Counted from the first letter of the stretch, positions 53,263 to 64,000 are shown. The stretch: 64,000 bases of DNA from Bacillota bacterium (GCA_030705955.1 JAUZPL010000008.1:1-64000); one strand, 5' to 3'. Notes: generated from the sequence alone by a model not told the origin. Translations and numbers: made by a program.

Positions 53263-54555
53263 TTACCTATTTTTTAATTGGTTTAAATGGGTAAAAAACT
53301 TAGGGTAGGAAACTGAAATGGCTTCAGGGTTCTCAAGAGTTAGTTCGGTTTGACAAATAAGTGCAGCAATGGCAAGCATCATTCCTATCCGATGGTCACC
53401 ATGGCTTGATACACTGCCACCTCTTAATGGAGTTGGTCCGTTTATAATCATTCCATCATCTGTCGCTTCAATATTTGCACCAAGTTTTTTTAATTCGTTT
53501 ACAACAGTGTCAATACGGTTTGTTTCCTTTACTTTTAATTCCTCAGCATCCTTGATAACTGTTCTTCCAATTGCCTGTGTCGCTAATAAAGCAATAATGG
53601 GAATCTCATCTATTAATTTTGGAATTAAATCACCTTCAACAACTGTTCCTGAAAGGTTGGAAGTTTGAATAAATAGGTCACCATATGGTTCAAACGAGGT
53701 TTGTTCATTTAAAGGAAGCGTTATTTTCGCCCCCATTGCCTTCATTACTTCAATTATCCCTGTTCTAGTTGGATTTAACCCAACATTTTTTAACAGGAGT
53801 TCACTATTTGGTACTATTGCACCGGCAACTAAGAAGAATGCTGCTGATGATATGTCACCAGGCACAACTACATCTGCAGCTTTTAATTTTTGGCCACCCT
53901 TTACTCTAATTGTTTGATCCTCTTTTATAATTTCACCGCCAAAATGCTGAATCATTTTTTCAGTGTGATCGCGGGTTTCAGTTGGTTCGATAATTGTACT
54001 TTCCCCATCTGCTTGAAGTGCTGCCAAAATAAGAGCCGATTTTACCTGTGCACTTGCTACAGGAAGTTTATATTGCAGGTTACGTAATCCACCGCCTCGA
54101 ACAGTAAGGGGAGTATATCCGCCATTTTTACGACCATCAATGACTGCACCCATCGTCCTTAAAGGTTCCGTTACTCTTGTCATTGGCCGTTTACCAATAG
54201 ATTGATCTCCTATAATGGAGGAAAAAAAAGGCCTACCAGAAAGAATTCCTAATAATAGACGGATTGTCGTTCCAGAGTTTCCAACATCTAATATTTCTGA
54301 TGGTTCATTTAGCCCATCAAAGCCTTTCCCAGTTATGATAACTTCCCCATTTTTTTCTTCGATTTTTACACCAAGTTTCCGAAAGCAGGAGATTGTACTT
54401 AAACAATCCTCACCTGGGAGAAAGTTCGTCACTTTTGTAATACCATCCGCAATCGCACCAAACATGACAGATCGGTGGGAGATGGATTTATCTCCAGGTA
54501 TAACAATTTCGCCATTTAATCCATTTATTACTGCTTCTAACTTTACGAAAGACAT
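53263..54555 (-). CDS. aroA: 3-phosphoshikimate 1-carboxyvinyltransferase (EPSP synthase)
   Basis: Shikimate-pathway enzyme of 430 residues joining PEP and shikimate-3-phosphate. Motifs are [46 protein letters not shown], and the late [19 protein letters not shown]. The corresponding B. subtilis gene is named aroE. It ends the aro row and lies 21 bp after tyrA. Confidence 0.97.
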   Translation of the reverse strand: MSFVKLEAVINGLNGEIVIPGDKSISHRSVMFGAIADGITKVTNFLPGEDCLSTISCFRKLGVKIEEKNGEVIITGKGFDGLNEPSEILDVGNSGTTIRLLLGILSGRPFFSSIIGDQSIGKRPMTRVTEPLRTMGAVIDGRKNGGYTPLTVRGGGLRNLQYKLPVASAQVKSALILAALQADGESTIIEPTETRDHTEKMIQHFGGEIIKEDQTIRVKGGQKLKAADVVVPGDISSAAFFLVAGAIVPNSELLLKNVGLNPTRTGIIEVMKAMGAKITLPLNEQTSFEPYGDLFIQTSNLSGTVVEGDLIPKLIDEIPIIALLATQAIGRTVIKDAEELKVKETNRIDTVVNELKKLGANIEATDDGMIINGPTPLRGGSVSSHGDHRIGMMLAIAALICQTELTLENPEAISVSYPKFFTHLNQLKNR

Positions 54556-54576
54556 ATCTCTACCACCTTGTGAATT

Positions 54577-55683
54577 TTAAGACCCAATATATGTATCATA
54601 ATTCGTACAAGAATTAATACAGTTTTCTGCCCTCTTACGATCCTTTTCTGTTTGAAAACTTATAACCAAAACCCCATATATTTCTTCACGAGTCTCGATG
54701 ATCCTAATATTCGTAATACTGATTTTTTCTTCAGCCAAGTAGCCAGTAATTTCAGATATAACACCAGGATAATCGGGAACATCGACATATAAATCATAGA
54801 AAGCTGGAATTGCACCTTTTTCATTTGAGGGCAGTTGGTCACGGAATAACTTCGCTTCGTAAAAAAAGTTAAATATTTCCTTGCTATTTTCTTGCTCCAG
54901 CAAATGTTTCACCCATCCCATTTCTTCCATCCACTGATCAAGTAATTCTAAAAGAATTTCTTTATTTTGTAATAAAATATCCTGCCACATTTTAGGACTA
55001 CTTGAAGCTATACGTGTAATATCCCTAAATCCACCTGCTGCTAATCGAGGAATAAGACCTTTTGACTCTGAAAGTCTTTCGGTTTGGCGGACAATGGAAG
55101 CAGCAATGATGTGTGGGAAGTGACTGACTATTCCAGTTAAATAATCATGTTCATATGGTGTAACTGTTAAAAACTTTGCATTTGTTCCATTTAACCAAGT
55201 CATTAATTCTTCAACTTTGCCCTTGGGAATTGAAGGATCGGGTGTTAAAAGGTAAAAAGCATTTTCAAAAAGAATTTCCTTTGCTGCAGATACCCCACTT
55301 TTATGAGAGCCGGCCATTGGATGTCCTCCAATAAACACAACTCCTCTCTCTAAAAGATGTGTCGCACGCTCCATGATTTTTCTCTTCGTACTTCCTGTAT
55401 CTGTAACAATAACATGATCTTTTAGGGAGAGGCTTGAAAGGAGGTTAATAATTTTTTCTGTTTCATTAACTGGTGCAGAAATTATGATTAAGTCAGCACT
55501 AACGGCACCTTCTTCAATACTTTGAACATAATCATCAATCAGCCCAAGTGCTTTTCCTAGTTTAGCCTGTTCAACATTTATATCATAGCCAATTATGGTA
55601 GCTAATTTATGTTTTGCTTTAATACAGAGCGCTAGTGACCCCCCTATTAATCCTAATCCAATAACAAAAACACGGCCACTCAA
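54577..55683 (-). CDS. tyrA: Prephenate dehydrogenase
   Basis: Tyrosine-pathway enzyme of 368 residues. The NAD motif is VFVIGLGLIGGSLAL, the substrate region has TDTGSTKRKIM and GGHPMAGSHKSG, and a C-terminal ACT domain (VDVPDYPGVISEITGYLAEE) gives feedback control by tyrosine. The start is a TTG with GGGGGAG upstream. It is preceded by a 185-bp gap with a hairpin. Confidence 0.96.
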   Translation of the reverse strand: MSGRVFVIGLGLIGGSLALCIKAKHKLATIIGYDINVEQAKLGKALGLIDDYVQSIEEGAVSADLIIISAPVNETEKIINLLSSLSLKDHVIVTDTGSTKRKIMERATHLLERGVVFIGGHPMAGSHKSGVSAAKEILFENAFYLLTPDPSIPKGKVEELMTWLNGTNAKFLTVTPYEHDYLTGIVSHFPHIIAASIVRQTERLSESKGLIPRLAAGGFRDITRIASSSPKMWQDILLQNKEILLELLDQWMEEMGWVKHLLEQENSKEIFNFFYEAKLFRDQLPSNEKGAIPAFYDLYVDVPDYPGVISEITGYLAEEKISITNIRIIETREEIYGVLVISFQTEKDRKRAENCINSCTNYDTYIGS

Positions 55684-55782
55684 TAGCTTCTCCCCCAGTT
55701 TATGTTTTTTTCAATCCTATTTAATGGGAGGTTTAACCCCCATCATATTACATAGTAAAAAATAATTTAAGTAGATTACCGC

Positions 55783-55808
55783 AAAAAAGAAACACAACAA
55801 TTTGTTTC
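55783..55808 (-). terminator. Weak terminator between hisC and tyrA
   Basis: GAAACA and TGTTTC with an 8-nt loop, followed on the minus strand by TTTTTTG. A second, GC-richer hairpin without a T-run (GTGGGGGATT and AATCCTCCAC) lies at about 55828-55857. Confidence 0.55.
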
Positions 55809-55868
55809 CCTTATAATAATGAGTGGAGGATTATAAATATAAATCCCCCACAGTTAAAAAATCTCTCC

Positions 55869-56957
55869 TTATTTACTAGACAAATATTCACTAATCTTCT
55901 TCAAGAGACCCTCAATTTCTTCTTTAGAACCTATGGTAATCCGTACGGACGTTGGGAATCCCAATGCCTTTCCTGACCGAACAATAAATCCTCTTTCAAG
56001 CAAAAATTGAAATACTTCATCGCCATCTGTCTTAAAGTCAATTAGAATAAAATTTCCTTGTGAAGGATAGTAGGATAAATTATTTGCATCACAAAAACGG
56101 TAAAACTGAGATAGGCCTTCACGGTTTTTTACTTGGCACTGTTTAACAAATTCCTGATCATCTATTGCTGCCTGCACTGCTAATTGGGCAAAGGAATTAA
56201 CATTAAATGGTTCCCTTACAGGCTCTAGCGCATGAATGATGGCTGGATTTGCTACTCCATAACCTACCCTTAACGCAGCAAGTCCATATATTTTAGAAAA
56301 TGTTCTTAAAACTATAAGATTAGGATATCTTTTTGTTAGCAGCAAGGAATCATAGTAATCTTCTGCAATTACGTATTCATAATAAGCTTCATCTAAAACA
56401 ACTAATACATGGTCTGGTACACGATCAAGAAACTCAACTAATTTACTTTGGGAAATATATGTACCTGTTGGATTATTGGGGCTGCATACCCATATAACAT
56501 TTGTGTTTTCATCTATAGCTGCCAGCATATTTTCTAAATCATGTTCACCGTTTTTCAGAGAGATTTCCCTAATCTCAGCACCTTCTAAAATAGCATTATG
56601 CTTATACTGAGGGAAGGTAGGTGCTGGCATAACAGTATTTACGCCATGCCCTAAAAGGGCTCTTGAAATAATTTGTATGATTTCGTCTGAACCATTTCCG
56701 AAGATGAGCTCATCTCCATTCACACCTAAAAAAGAGGCTAAAGAATCCCTTAGATTAGTGGCATATCCATCTGGATAAATAGCAAGATTAGGCATTGAAT
56801 GTTGAAGAACAGATAAAACCTTTGCTGAGCAGCCTGCTGGATTTTCATTAGATGCAAGCTTCACTATGTTATCAAGCTTGTATTGTCTTTTTACTTCATC
56901 AATAGATTTTCCAGGTTGATATGGCTTTAACGTTAATAATTGTTCTTTCCATCTCAT
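55869..56957 (-). CDS. hisC: Histidinol-phosphate/aromatic aminotransferase
   Basis: PLP enzyme of 362 residues. Motifs are KLASNENPAGCSAKVL, FGNGSDEIIQIIS, SPNNPTGTYIS, VVLDEAYYEY and the PLP lysine in LRTFSKIYGLAALRVGYG. In bacilli this enzyme serves histidine as well as tyrosine and phenylalanine synthesis. Between aroH and tyrA; the trp genes that stand upstream of hisC in B. subtilis are missing. The ATG at 56957 follows GTGGGG. Confidence 0.95.
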   Translation of the reverse strand: MRWKEQLLTLKPYQPGKSIDEVKRQYKLDNIVKLASNENPAGCSAKVLSVLQHSMPNLAIYPDGYATNLRDSLASFLGVNGDELIFGNGSDEIIQIISRALLGHGVNTVMPAPTFPQYKHNAILEGAEIREISLKNGEHDLENMLAAIDENTNVIWVCSPNNPTGTYISQSKLVEFLDRVPDHVLVVLDEAYYEYVIAEDYYDSLLLTKRYPNLIVLRTFSKIYGLAALRVGYGVANPAIIHALEPVREPFNVNSFAQLAVQAAIDDQEFVKQCQVKNREGLSQFYRFCDANNLSYYPSQGNFILIDFKTDGDEVFQFLLERGFIVRSGKALGFPTSVRITIGSKEEIEGLLKKISEYLSSK

Positions 56958-57015
56958 CGTGTTCGCCCCACTTATCATTACTTGTAAATTTGCCTTTTAT
57001 TGTACCATAATGATC

Positions 57016-57381
57016 CTAATTGTTATTTAAATCTGGTCTTAAGGCTATGGCTTTTCGTAAGTATACATGGTGAATATGCTCTTGACTAACTTCGGTATTA
57101 ATATGCATCATCACTCTGATACACATATCTAATGAACTTGGAACATCCATTTCACGCATACACATAACAGGAACAAATGTCCATCCTTCAAATTTCCTTA
57201 GTGCTTTTGCAGGAAATGTTGCTGTGAGGTCTGCGGTGGTAGAAATGAAAACAGATGCAACAAACTTAGGATCTATTTGGTTCATTTCTATCATTTTTGC
57301 TATTAATTCCTCTGTCGAAAAGATGATTTCCTCCGCTTGATTACCTTCTACTGTAATGGCTCCTCTGACCCCTCTGATCAT
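57016..57381 (-). CDS. aroH: Monofunctional chorismate mutase (AroH type)
   Basis: Enzyme of 121 residues turning chorismate into prephenate. Signature: MIRGVRGAITVEGNQAEEI at the start (active-site Arg), ISTTADLTATFPAKALR in the middle and MCMREMDVPSSLDMCIRVMMH near the end. This is the AroH trimeric fold, as in B. subtilis. The start has GGGGTG upstream; 16 bp after aroB. Confidence 0.96.
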   Translation of the reverse strand: MIRGVRGAITVEGNQAEEIIFSTEELIAKMIEMNQIDPKFVASVFISTTADLTATFPAKALRKFEGWTFVPVMCMREMDVPSSLDMCIRVMMHINTEVSQEHIHHVYLRKAIALRPDLNNN

Positions 57382-57397
57382 TTCAATCACCCCTTTT

Positions 57398-58474
57398 CTA
57401 AAATTTAAACTTTTTTAACTGCTCCAAAAGCTGATTTTCTGAAACTTCGAAAATCTTAGGTTCGCCTATATGTTCTAAAAGTACAAAACGAATGGTCTCA
57501 CCAATAGACTTTTTATCTTGCTTCATTTTACTTATGAGGCTTTTATCCAATAATCTCTCGGGAACCTCTATCGTATATCCTAATAGTTTTAGCCATTGAA
57601 TAAGTTCATCGATATTAAATGGCAAATCAAGTAAATCCATGCTTATATGTAAAGCAAACACCATACCAATCAAAACAGCTTCACCATGTGTTATATTTCC
57701 ATAGCCCATTTCTGATTCAATGGCATGGCCTAAAGTATGGCCGAAATTTAAATAAGCACGAATTCCGGTTTCTTTTTCATCTTGTGAAACAAAAAATTTT
57801 TTAATGGTTATTCCTCTTTTTAATATGTGAAGCATTTCATTCGTCTTTAATTGCTGAAGATCCTTAACATTATTTAACAACCACTGGTAGAATGAAACAT
57901 CATGAATAAGTGCATGTTTAATTACCTCTGAAAATCCAGAGCGTATCTCTTTTTCCGGAAGAGTCGTTAGGAAACTTAAATCATAAATTACGGCATCTGG
58001 TTGGTGAAATGCACCAATCATATTTTTTCCTAATGGATGATTTATAGCCACCTTACCCCCAACAGCACTATCATGGGCTAGTATGGTTGTTGGTATTTGT
58101 ATAAAAGGAATTCCTCTCATAAAGGTTGCAGCTACAAACCCGCCTAAATCACCTACTGCACCTCCACCAAATGAAAGAATCACTGATTTCCGATCTAGAT
58201 GACTTTCAAGTGCAACTGTCATGGCCTTATAGTAAACATCAAAGGTTTTCGCTTTTTCACCGCTTGGCGCAATAAAAATGGCCGGTTTATAGGTTTCTAA
58301 ATAACCCAATAGCTTTGCCAAATGGTGTTTTGCAACAGTTTCATCAGTAATGATAAGAATTTTTGTTAGTTGTTTATAATTTGCATTTAAAAATGGGGAT
58401 ATTTCTTTTAGGACATCTTCCCCCACCACAACATTGTACTTTTTGGATGTCGTTTCCATTAAAATTGTTTCCAT
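57398..58474 (-). CDS. aroB: 3-dehydroquinate synthase
   Basis: NAD-dependent enzyme of 358 residues in the shikimate pathway. Motifs are GGGAVGDLGGFVAATFMRG (NAD binding), IPTTILAHDSAVGGKVAINHP, and zinc ligands in FGHTLGHAIE with the preceding Glu in SGFSEVIKHALI. The start overlaps the aroF stop by one base (TAATG), so the pair is coupled. Confidence 0.96.
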   Translation of the reverse strand: METILMETTSKKYNVVVGEDVLKEISPFLNANYKQLTKILIITDETVAKHHLAKLLGYLETYKPAIFIAPSGEKAKTFDVYYKAMTVALESHLDRKSVILSFGGGAVGDLGGFVAATFMRGIPFIQIPTTILAHDSAVGGKVAINHPLGKNMIGAFHQPDAVIYDLSFLTTLPEKEIRSGFSEVIKHALIHDVSFYQWLLNNVKDLQQLKTNEMLHILKRGITIKKFFVSQDEKETGIRAYLNFGHTLGHAIESEMGYGNITHGEAVLIGMVFALHISMDLLDLPFNIDELIQWLKLLGYTIEVPERLLDKSLISKMKQDKKSIGETIRFVLLEHIGEPKIFEVSENQLLEQLKKFKF

Positions 58475-59646
58475 TAGAATTCCCTCGCCAGTTTCCTTTG
58501 TCTTTCAATCTCTTCGGAAAAGATTTCAAAACGGTCACTATAAAACTGCTCTGTTAGAGCATTTGCCAATTCCCAAGCAACAACATTTTCGGCGACAACT
58601 GCAGCTGCAGGAACTGCACAACTATCGGAACGTTCAATGCTTGCTGAAAATGGCTCTTTTGTTTCAATATCCACACTCATTAGTGGTTTGTAAAGGGTAG
58701 GAATTGGCTTCATGACTCCCCTTACTATAATAGGCATACCCGTTGTCATGCCGCCTTCAAATCCACCGAGCCTATTAGTCTTACGATAATACCCTATTTC
58801 CTGGTCCCAGCCTATTTCATCATGGACCTCACTGCCTGGCTTTCTAGCTGCATCAAATCCAATTCCAAATTCTACTCCTTTGAAGGCATTAATACTGACA
58901 ATAGCTCCTGCAATTTTGGCATCAAGCTTTCGGTCATAATGAACGTAGCTTCCTACCCCAACAGGCATTCCTGTTACAATAACCTCAACAATTCCACCGA
59001 TGGAGTCCCCATTTTTCTTTGCAATATCAATTGCTTCCATCATTTTTGCCTCTGCCACTTGATCAATGCAACGAACAGGAGAGTTTTCGGCTCTTTCCCT
59101 CATTGATTCAAATGATATAGAATTATCAACATTTGCCAAAACCCCGCCAATATCCACAACATGAGAAACAACCTCAATACCAACAAGCTTTAAAAGCTTT
59201 TTTGCTACTGCTCCAGCAGCAACCCTAACAGTAGTTTCTCGAGCAGATGAACGCTCAAGGACATTTCTCATATCACGATGACCATATTTTATTGCACCAT
59301 TTAAATCTGCATGTCCTGGTCGGGGTCTAGTAATTTTCCTTTTCATTTCTTCATCTGTTTCATTTAATAATGGCTCTGCACCCATAATATTTGTCCAGTG
59401 CTTCCAATCATTATTTTCAACAACCAGCGCAACCGGAGAGCCAAGTGTTTTTCCATGTCGCACACCTGAAAGAATTTTAACCGTATCCTTTTCAATTTGC
59501 ATTCTTCTCCCGCGACCATAGCCTTTTTGGCGTTTTTCCAATTCGATATTTATATCTGTATCTTCAAGTGGCATTCCAGCAGGTAAACCTTCTAAAATTG
59601 TCGTTAATTGTGGCCCATGGGATTCTCCCGCCGTTAAATATCTCAT
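58474..59646 (-). CDS. aroF: Chorismate synthase
   Basis: FMN-dependent enzyme of 390 residues producing chorismate. Motifs are [56 protein letters not shown] and [17 protein letters not shown]. Called aroF in B. subtilis and aroC in enteric bacteria. First gene of the aroF-aroB-aroH-hisC-tyrA-aroA row. Confidence 0.97.
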   Translation of the reverse strand: MRYLTAGESHGPQLTTILEGLPAGMPLEDTDINIELEKRQKGYGRGRRMQIEKDTVKILSGVRHGKTLGSPVALVVENNDWKHWTNIMGAEPLLNETDEEMKRKITRPRPGHADLNGAIKYGHRDMRNVLERSSARETTVRVAAGAVAKKLLKLVGIEVVSHVVDIGGVLANVDNSISFESMRERAENSPVRCIDQVAEAKMMEAIDIAKKNGDSIGGIVEVIVTGMPVGVGSYVHYDRKLDAKIAGAIVSINAFKGVEFGIGFDAARKPGSEVHDEIGWDQEIGYYRKTNRLGGFEGGMTTGMPIIVRGVMKPIPTLYKPLMSVDIETKEPFSASIERSDSCAVPAAAVVAENVVAWELANALTEQFYSDRFEIFSEEIERQRKLAREF

Positions 59647-59732
59647 ACTCTTTCTCCCTTCAACTCATTAAAGGATTTTGTATCAATATAACATAAGGTT
59701 ATCAAGAAACATAGTAAAAATATTTAAAAGAT

Positions 59733-59756
59733 TGAAAAAAGACCATCAAATGGTCT

Positions 59757-59758
<2 letters not shown>
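59733..59758 (-). terminator. Terminator of cheR
   Basis: AAGACCAT and ATGGTCTT form an 8-bp stem with a 3-nt loop that touches the cheR stop codon, then TTTTTTC on the minus strand. Confidence 0.8.
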
Positions 59759-60542
<784 letters not shown>

Positions 60543-60637
60543 CTACACTTTCCTACTCCCTAAATAACTAGAAAAACGGTCATTTATCAAATATATTTTT
60601 AAGAAAAGCATTTTTTATTATGTAACATGGCTACTTA

Positions 60638-60673
60638 TCAAAAAAAACACTTGCAAAACACCTACAAGTGCTC
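60638..60673 (-). terminator. Terminator of ndk
   Basis: CACTTG and CAAGTG with an 11-nt loop, followed on the minus strand by eight T residues. Confidence 0.75.
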
Positions 60674-60683
60674 ATTCATTCAA

Positions 60684-61130
60684 TTAATAAATCCACTCGT
60701 TAATTGACCTTGAATATTCTACTAATTCAGCTTCTTTAAAAAAGAGGCTAATTTCACGTTCAGCACTTGCAGTCGAATCTGATCCATGAATAACATTTTT
60801 TCCTAAAGTTAAACCAAAATCGCCTCTAATAGTTCCAGGGGCAGCATCCTTTGGATTTGTTGACCCCATCATTTGTCTAGCAGTCGTTACAACATTTTCT
60901 CCCTGCCATACCATTGCAAATACAGGACCCGATGTAATAAACTCAACCAGTTCACCAAAAAATGGACGCTCTTTATGCTCAGCATAATGCTCTGAAGCCA
61001 ATTCTTCAGAAATCCTCATTAATTTAGCACCCACTAATTGAAAGCCCTTTCTTTCAAAACGTGCAACAATATCGCTAACTAGGCCACGCTGCACTCCATC
61101 TGGTTTCACCATTAAAAATGTCTTTTCCAT
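60684..61130 (-). CDS. ndk: Nucleoside diphosphate kinase
   Basis: Enzyme of 148 residues that balances NTP pools. Motifs are [29 protein letters not shown] and the phosphorylated His in [23 protein letters not shown] precedes MEKTFL; the longer frame would add 16 residues without support. It has its own promoter and terminator. Confidence 0.97.
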   Translation of the reverse strand: MEKTFLMVKPDGVQRGLVSDIVARFERKGFQLVGAKLMRISEELASEHYAEHKERPFFGELVEFITSGPVFAMVWQGENVVTTARQMMGSTNPKDAAPGTIRGDFGLTLGKNVIHGSDSTASAEREISLFFKEAELVEYSRSINEWIY

Positions 61131-61187
61131 GAATTCCACTCCTAAACCATTATGTATACTGATTGTATATGTAAACAATCCATGAAA

Positions 61188-61216
61188 ATATTAACATTGT
61201 TTTGAAAATTTAGCAA
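61188..61216 (-). promoter_or_regulatory. Sigma-A-type promoter of ndk
   Basis: Minus strand TTGCTA (61211-61216), 17-nt spacer, TAATAT (61188-61193), about 58 bp before the ndk start. Confidence 0.5.
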
Positions 61217-61315
61217 CATTGATACCAAAAGTACTTCTTACAACAGATGTAACTATAAATCAACATCTGAATCATTCTAAAGATAATACTTCATATGTGT
61301 TGCGAACCAAATGAA

Positions 61316-62278
61316 TTAAAATTTCCGTTTACCTATGAACTTAGCAATATCCAGAAGGGTTTTCTTTGCACGATTTTCAGGCAGTTCTTCTAAAAGAGCA
61401 AGTGCCTTATCAAGGTAAAGGTCGCTTAATGCATAGGATCTTTCTATTGCTCCAGATTCCTTTATAAGTGAAATAATATTTTTTATTTCAAAAGGCTCCA
61501 TATTTTCATGAACTTTTATTATTTCGTTCTGAATTTTACTATTTTCCATTGCAAAGAGCACAGGCGCCGTAATATTCCCTTGCAAAAGGTCACTTCCTGC
61601 TGGTTTACCCAATTCTTTTTCGGTTGAAGTAAAATCCAAAATATCATCAATAATTTGATAGGACATTCCTACAAAATAACCAAAACGATATAATTTTTTA
61701 TGAATATATTCAGGAGCATCCGCAGCAATTGCACCTAATTGACAGCTAACGGCAATTAACAGTGCCGTCTTTCTTTTTATCCTGCGAAAGTAATCTCGAA
61801 AATTCTGATCAAAACGATATTTATCCTTCATTTGCTGAATTTCACCAATACAAACTTCAACAATTGTATTAGCTAGGATTTTGTGGGCTTCAGGTTTATT
61901 AATATTTGTCATTAATTCTAATGAAAGAGCAAAGATATAGTCACCGGTGTACATTGCAACCCGATTTCCCCATTTAGTTTTAATGGTTGGCTTTCCTCTT
62001 CTCAATTCAGCATCGTCAATTACATCATCATGAACAAGTGATGCCATATGAATTAACTCTAGAGAAACAGCGACATTTTTTATTACTTCAATATCATAGT
62101 GACCAAATTTACCAGCAAGCAACACAAAAACAGGACGAATTCTTTTTCCTCCGGCTTGTAATGTATGCATAGAAGCCTGTCTTAAAAGAAGAGATTCTGC
62201 CTGAATAGTCTCCTCTAGCTTTTTCTCAATTATGTTTATATCCGAATTCAAAAATGAATACATCATTTTTAATTTCAT
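61316..62278 (-). CDS. hepT: Heptaprenyl diphosphate synthase component II
   Basis: Catalytic prenyltransferase of 320 residues making the C35 side chain of menaquinone-7. The first Asp-rich motif is LVHDDVIDDAELRRGKPT and the second is YQIIDDILDFTST; GGKRIRPVFVLLAG binds IPP. It works with HepS (63.0 kb). RBS AGGGTG. Row hepS-menG-hepT as in B. subtilis. Confidence 0.96.
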   Translation of the reverse strand: MKLKMMYSFLNSDINIIEKKLEETIQAESLLLRQASMHTLQAGGKRIRPVFVLLAGKFGHYDIEVIKNVAVSLELIHMASLVHDDVIDDAELRRGKPTIKTKWGNRVAMYTGDYIFALSLELMTNINKPEAHKILANTIVEVCIGEIQQMKDKYRFDQNFRDYFRRIKRKTALLIAVSCQLGAIAADAPEYIHKKLYRFGYFVGMSYQIIDDILDFTSTEKELGKPAGSDLLQGNITAPVLFAMENSKIQNEIIKVHENMEPFEIKNIISLIKESGAIERSYALSDLYLDKALALLEELPENRAKKTLLDIAKFIGKRKF

Positions 62279-62320
62279 TTGTATTCACCCTGCTTTTTCA
62301 TCCTGTTTAAAATCATTAGT

Positions 62321-63025
62321 TTAATTCTTTTTGCCAATATGAACAGCCGCAACTCCACCACTATAAGATTTGAAAAACACATCTTTAAAACCTGCATTTT
62401 CAAAAAGAATTGCAAGCTCTTTCATACCTGGAAAATTCCGTGCAGATTCTTGCAACCATGAGTATTCCTTGTAACTTTTAGCAAATAACTTACCAAATAG
62501 CGGCATAATGAACCTGAAATAGAAATAGTAAAGCTGCTTATAGCCAAACATGGTTGGCTGAGAAGTTTCAAGACAAACTGCTATACCGTCTTTTTTCAAT
62601 ACCCTGTGCATTTCCTTTAATACCTGTAGATAATCAGGGACATTTCTTAAACCAAACCCAATTGTAACGTAATCGAAAGTTCCATCAGGAAAAGGTAATT
62701 CCATTGCATTTCCATGTATTAATCTAACCTGTTTCAGATCCAAATTTTCTACCTTGTCTTGACCAATCTTTAACATATTTTTGCTAAAATCCAAGCCTAC
62801 CACTTCACCTGAAGGGCCTACAGCATCAGCAAGAGCAATCGTCCAGTCAGCTGTTCCACAACAAACGTCCAGAGCTTTTGAACCCTTTTGAACATTCATT
62901 CTTTTCATGGTGTCATTACGCCATTTAACGTGCTGTTGAAAACTAATTACAGAGTTCATTTTGTCATAGTTTCCATATATTTTTTCAAAAACGTGATGAA
63001 CTCTTTCCTCTTTAGATTGCTGCAT
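62321..63025 (-). CDS. menG: Demethylmenaquinone methyltransferase
   Basis: SAM-dependent enzyme of 234 residues, the last step of menaquinone synthesis (UbiE/MenG family). Motifs are [46 protein letters not shown] and [18 protein letters not shown]. It lies between the two subunits of heptaprenyl diphosphate synthase: 3 bp after hepS and 42 bp before hepT. Confidence 0.96.
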   Translation of the reverse strand: MQQSKEERVHHVFEKIYGNYDKMNSVISFQQHVKWRNDTMKRMNVQKGSKALDVCCGTADWTIALADAVGPSGEVVGLDFSKNMLKIGQDKVENLDLKQVRLIHGNAMELPFPDGTFDYVTIGFGLRNVPDYLQVLKEMHRVLKKDGIAVCLETSQPTMFGYKQLYYFYFRFIMPLFGKLFAKSYKEYSWLQESARNFPGMKELAILFENAGFKDVFFKSYSGGVAAVHIGKKN

Positions 63026-63028
63026 GTC

Positions 63029-63862
63029 TTACCCTTCCTCTACAAATGTATTTACAATAGGTTGATGGCTGTTTAAAATTGATAAAATTCTTTCTTTTAG
63101 AAAATCATTTACATGAGGAACCATTTTTAGGCTATTTTCAATTAATTTCTTGGAATATTCTATATATCTGTCACAGACAATGAGCAAATAGCTATATTGT
63201 TCATTTGATAAATCATTTTCTCGATCATCACACTTTGGAAAGGTGACATATTTTAAGGCATCAATAAGCATTGATCTGCCTGATCGAGCGAATTCTGCTT
63301 TCTCCTTTAATAGCCTATTTACAAATAAAATATTAGTTATTAATTCATCCCAAGCGCTTACCTGAAAATAATCTAAAATTTTCTTAAGCAATGAACTCTC
63401 AATCATTTTAATGCTTGTCATTAAATTTTCTATACTATCAAATTCCTTTTGAAAAACAGAAATTTTATGTTCATTCACTTCTTTAATTCCGTTTGCTAAT
63501 GCTTTTATCATTGGAATATCGGCCGATTCTGCAAGAAGCATATAGTATAACCCACTATAATAATCTCCAGCTAACACGGTTAATTGCCTTGTCGTTTGAC
63601 TTTCTTTTTTTTCTTCGAAAAAAGGGGCATTTGATACATTTTCATGGGTGTCAAGGGCTATTTGTATTAACATAGCAGTTAAAGCGTAGTTCTGTATTTG
63701 ACTGCAAGACAATTCGGGTAAATCCAAAATAGAAAGAAGAATGAGAAGTTTATCTTCATCAATATAAGGAGTTTGAATAAACTTGAGCAAATACGGATGA
63801 AAAACTCTTCGTTCCACTAATTCCTTCATTTCTGATAATTTTTGTCGAATGTCTACACGCAA
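63029..63862 (-). CDS. hepS: Heptaprenyl diphosphate synthase component I
   Basis: Regulatory subunit of about 277 residues. Features are HPYLLKFIQTPYIDEDKLLI, then TRQLTVLAGDYYSGLYYMLLA (the conserved GDYxSG stretch) and a helical C-terminus. It partners HepT to set the C35 chain length. The start is probably TTG at 63862 (AAGGGTGATTAAA upstream); GTG at 63871 is the alternative. A promoter directly upstream implies transcription independent of any mtrB gene further right. Confidence 0.92.
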   Translation of the reverse strand: MRVDIRQKLSEMKELVERRVFHPYLLKFIQTPYIDEDKLLILLSILDLPELSCSQIQNYALTAMLIQIALDTHENVSNAPFFEEKKESQTTRQLTVLAGDYYSGLYYMLLAESADIPMIKALANGIKEVNEHKISVFQKEFDSIENLMTSIKMIESSLLKKILDYFQVSAWDELITNILFVNRLLKEKAEFARSGRSMLIDALKYVTFPKCDDRENDLSNEQYSYLLIVCDRYIEYSKKLIENSLKMVPHVNDFLKERILSILNSHQPIVNTFVEEG

Positions 63863-63976
63863 TTTAATCACCCTTGCTTCCCCTATGTAATCTTTTATTT
63901 TTATTTCATCTTGTAGCGGTTCTAGGTCTTTTTAAATCAAGTTATTTTTGATTTTTATAAAAACAAAGCAGTCACC

Positions 63977-63985
63977 ATTATAACA
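63977..63985 (-). promoter_or_regulatory. Extended -10 promoter of hepS-menG-hepT
   Basis: Minus strand TGTTATAAT (perfect TATAAT with TGn), about 115 bp before the hepS start codon; the -35 region lies at the window edge. Confidence 0.6.
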
Positions 63986-64000
63986 TAAAAGTAACTTTAA

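Overview
The window is a 64 kb, AT-rich chromosomal segment of an endospore-forming Bacillaceae species. The evidence is cotD- and sspM-like spore genes, ypjB, gpsB, a type-B RNase P RNA, bacillithiol synthesis genes (bshA, bshB1) and menaquinone-chain synthesis genes. From about 12 kb to the right edge the gene order follows the ypsC-to-hepS region of Bacillus subtilis as I remember it, mostly on the minus strand. The species cannot be fixed from the sequence; the nitric oxide genes suggest a denitrifying or NO-exposed soil Bacillus/Neobacillus type.

Region 1 (1-4.2 kb): an orphan MEDS-domain histidine kinase, an EamA transporter and an M32 carboxypeptidase. Region 2 (4.3-10.3 kb): a nitric oxide cluster. 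It holds a quinol-dependent NO reductase (qNor), three small DUF2249 proteins, a Crp/Fnr regulator, a 12-helix membrane protein with His residues and a DUF59/MIP18 Fe-S assembly-type protein. Region 3 (10.3-19.5 kb): a DinG-like Fe-S helicase, a THUMP-domain rRNA methylase, rnpB, gpsB, ypsA, cotD and the mitomycin repair pair mrfB-mrfA. Region 4 (19.6-22.5 kb): a second Crp/Fnr paralogue, a short-form hybrid cluster protein (Hcp) and a small heat-shock/coat-like protein. CRP-type palindromes (TGTGA-N6-TCACA) lie in front of the DUF2249 gene at 4.3 kb, norB, the first crp gene and hcp. In three of the four cases the centre lies about 41.5 bp upstream of the start predicted from a good -10 box. 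The two separated blocks therefore look like one NO-stress regulon.

Region 5 (22.5-33.1 kb): yppG, yppF, yppE, a coiled-coil gene at the yppD position, sspM, yppC, recU, ponA, ypoC, nth, dnaD, aspB, ypmB and a decayed ypmA. asnS is missing from its usual place between dnaD and aspB. Region 6 (33.2-44.1 kb): dinG (exonuclease type), panBCD behind a pan-motif leader RNA, birA, cca, bshA, bshB1, mgsA, dapB and ypjD. Region 7 (44.2-53.1 kb): a YitT-type membrane protein, a YugP-like metallopeptidase, ypjB, ypjA, the qcrABC menaquinol:cytochrome c reductase operon, ypiF, ypiB, ypiA and an unknown 300-residue protein. Region 8 (53.2-64 kb): aroA, tyrA, hisC, aroH, aroB, aroF, cheR, ndk, hepT, menG and hepS. 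This is the aromatic supraoperon without the trp genes found there in B. subtilis.

Two families of short dispersed intergenic repeats occur twice each (about 20-70 and 20409-20456; 10266-10313 and 47454-47501). No phage, insertion sequence, CRISPR array, tRNA or 16S/23S/5S rRNA gene was seen. Coordinates of coding starts were chosen from ribosome-binding sites and often differ from the longest open frame.
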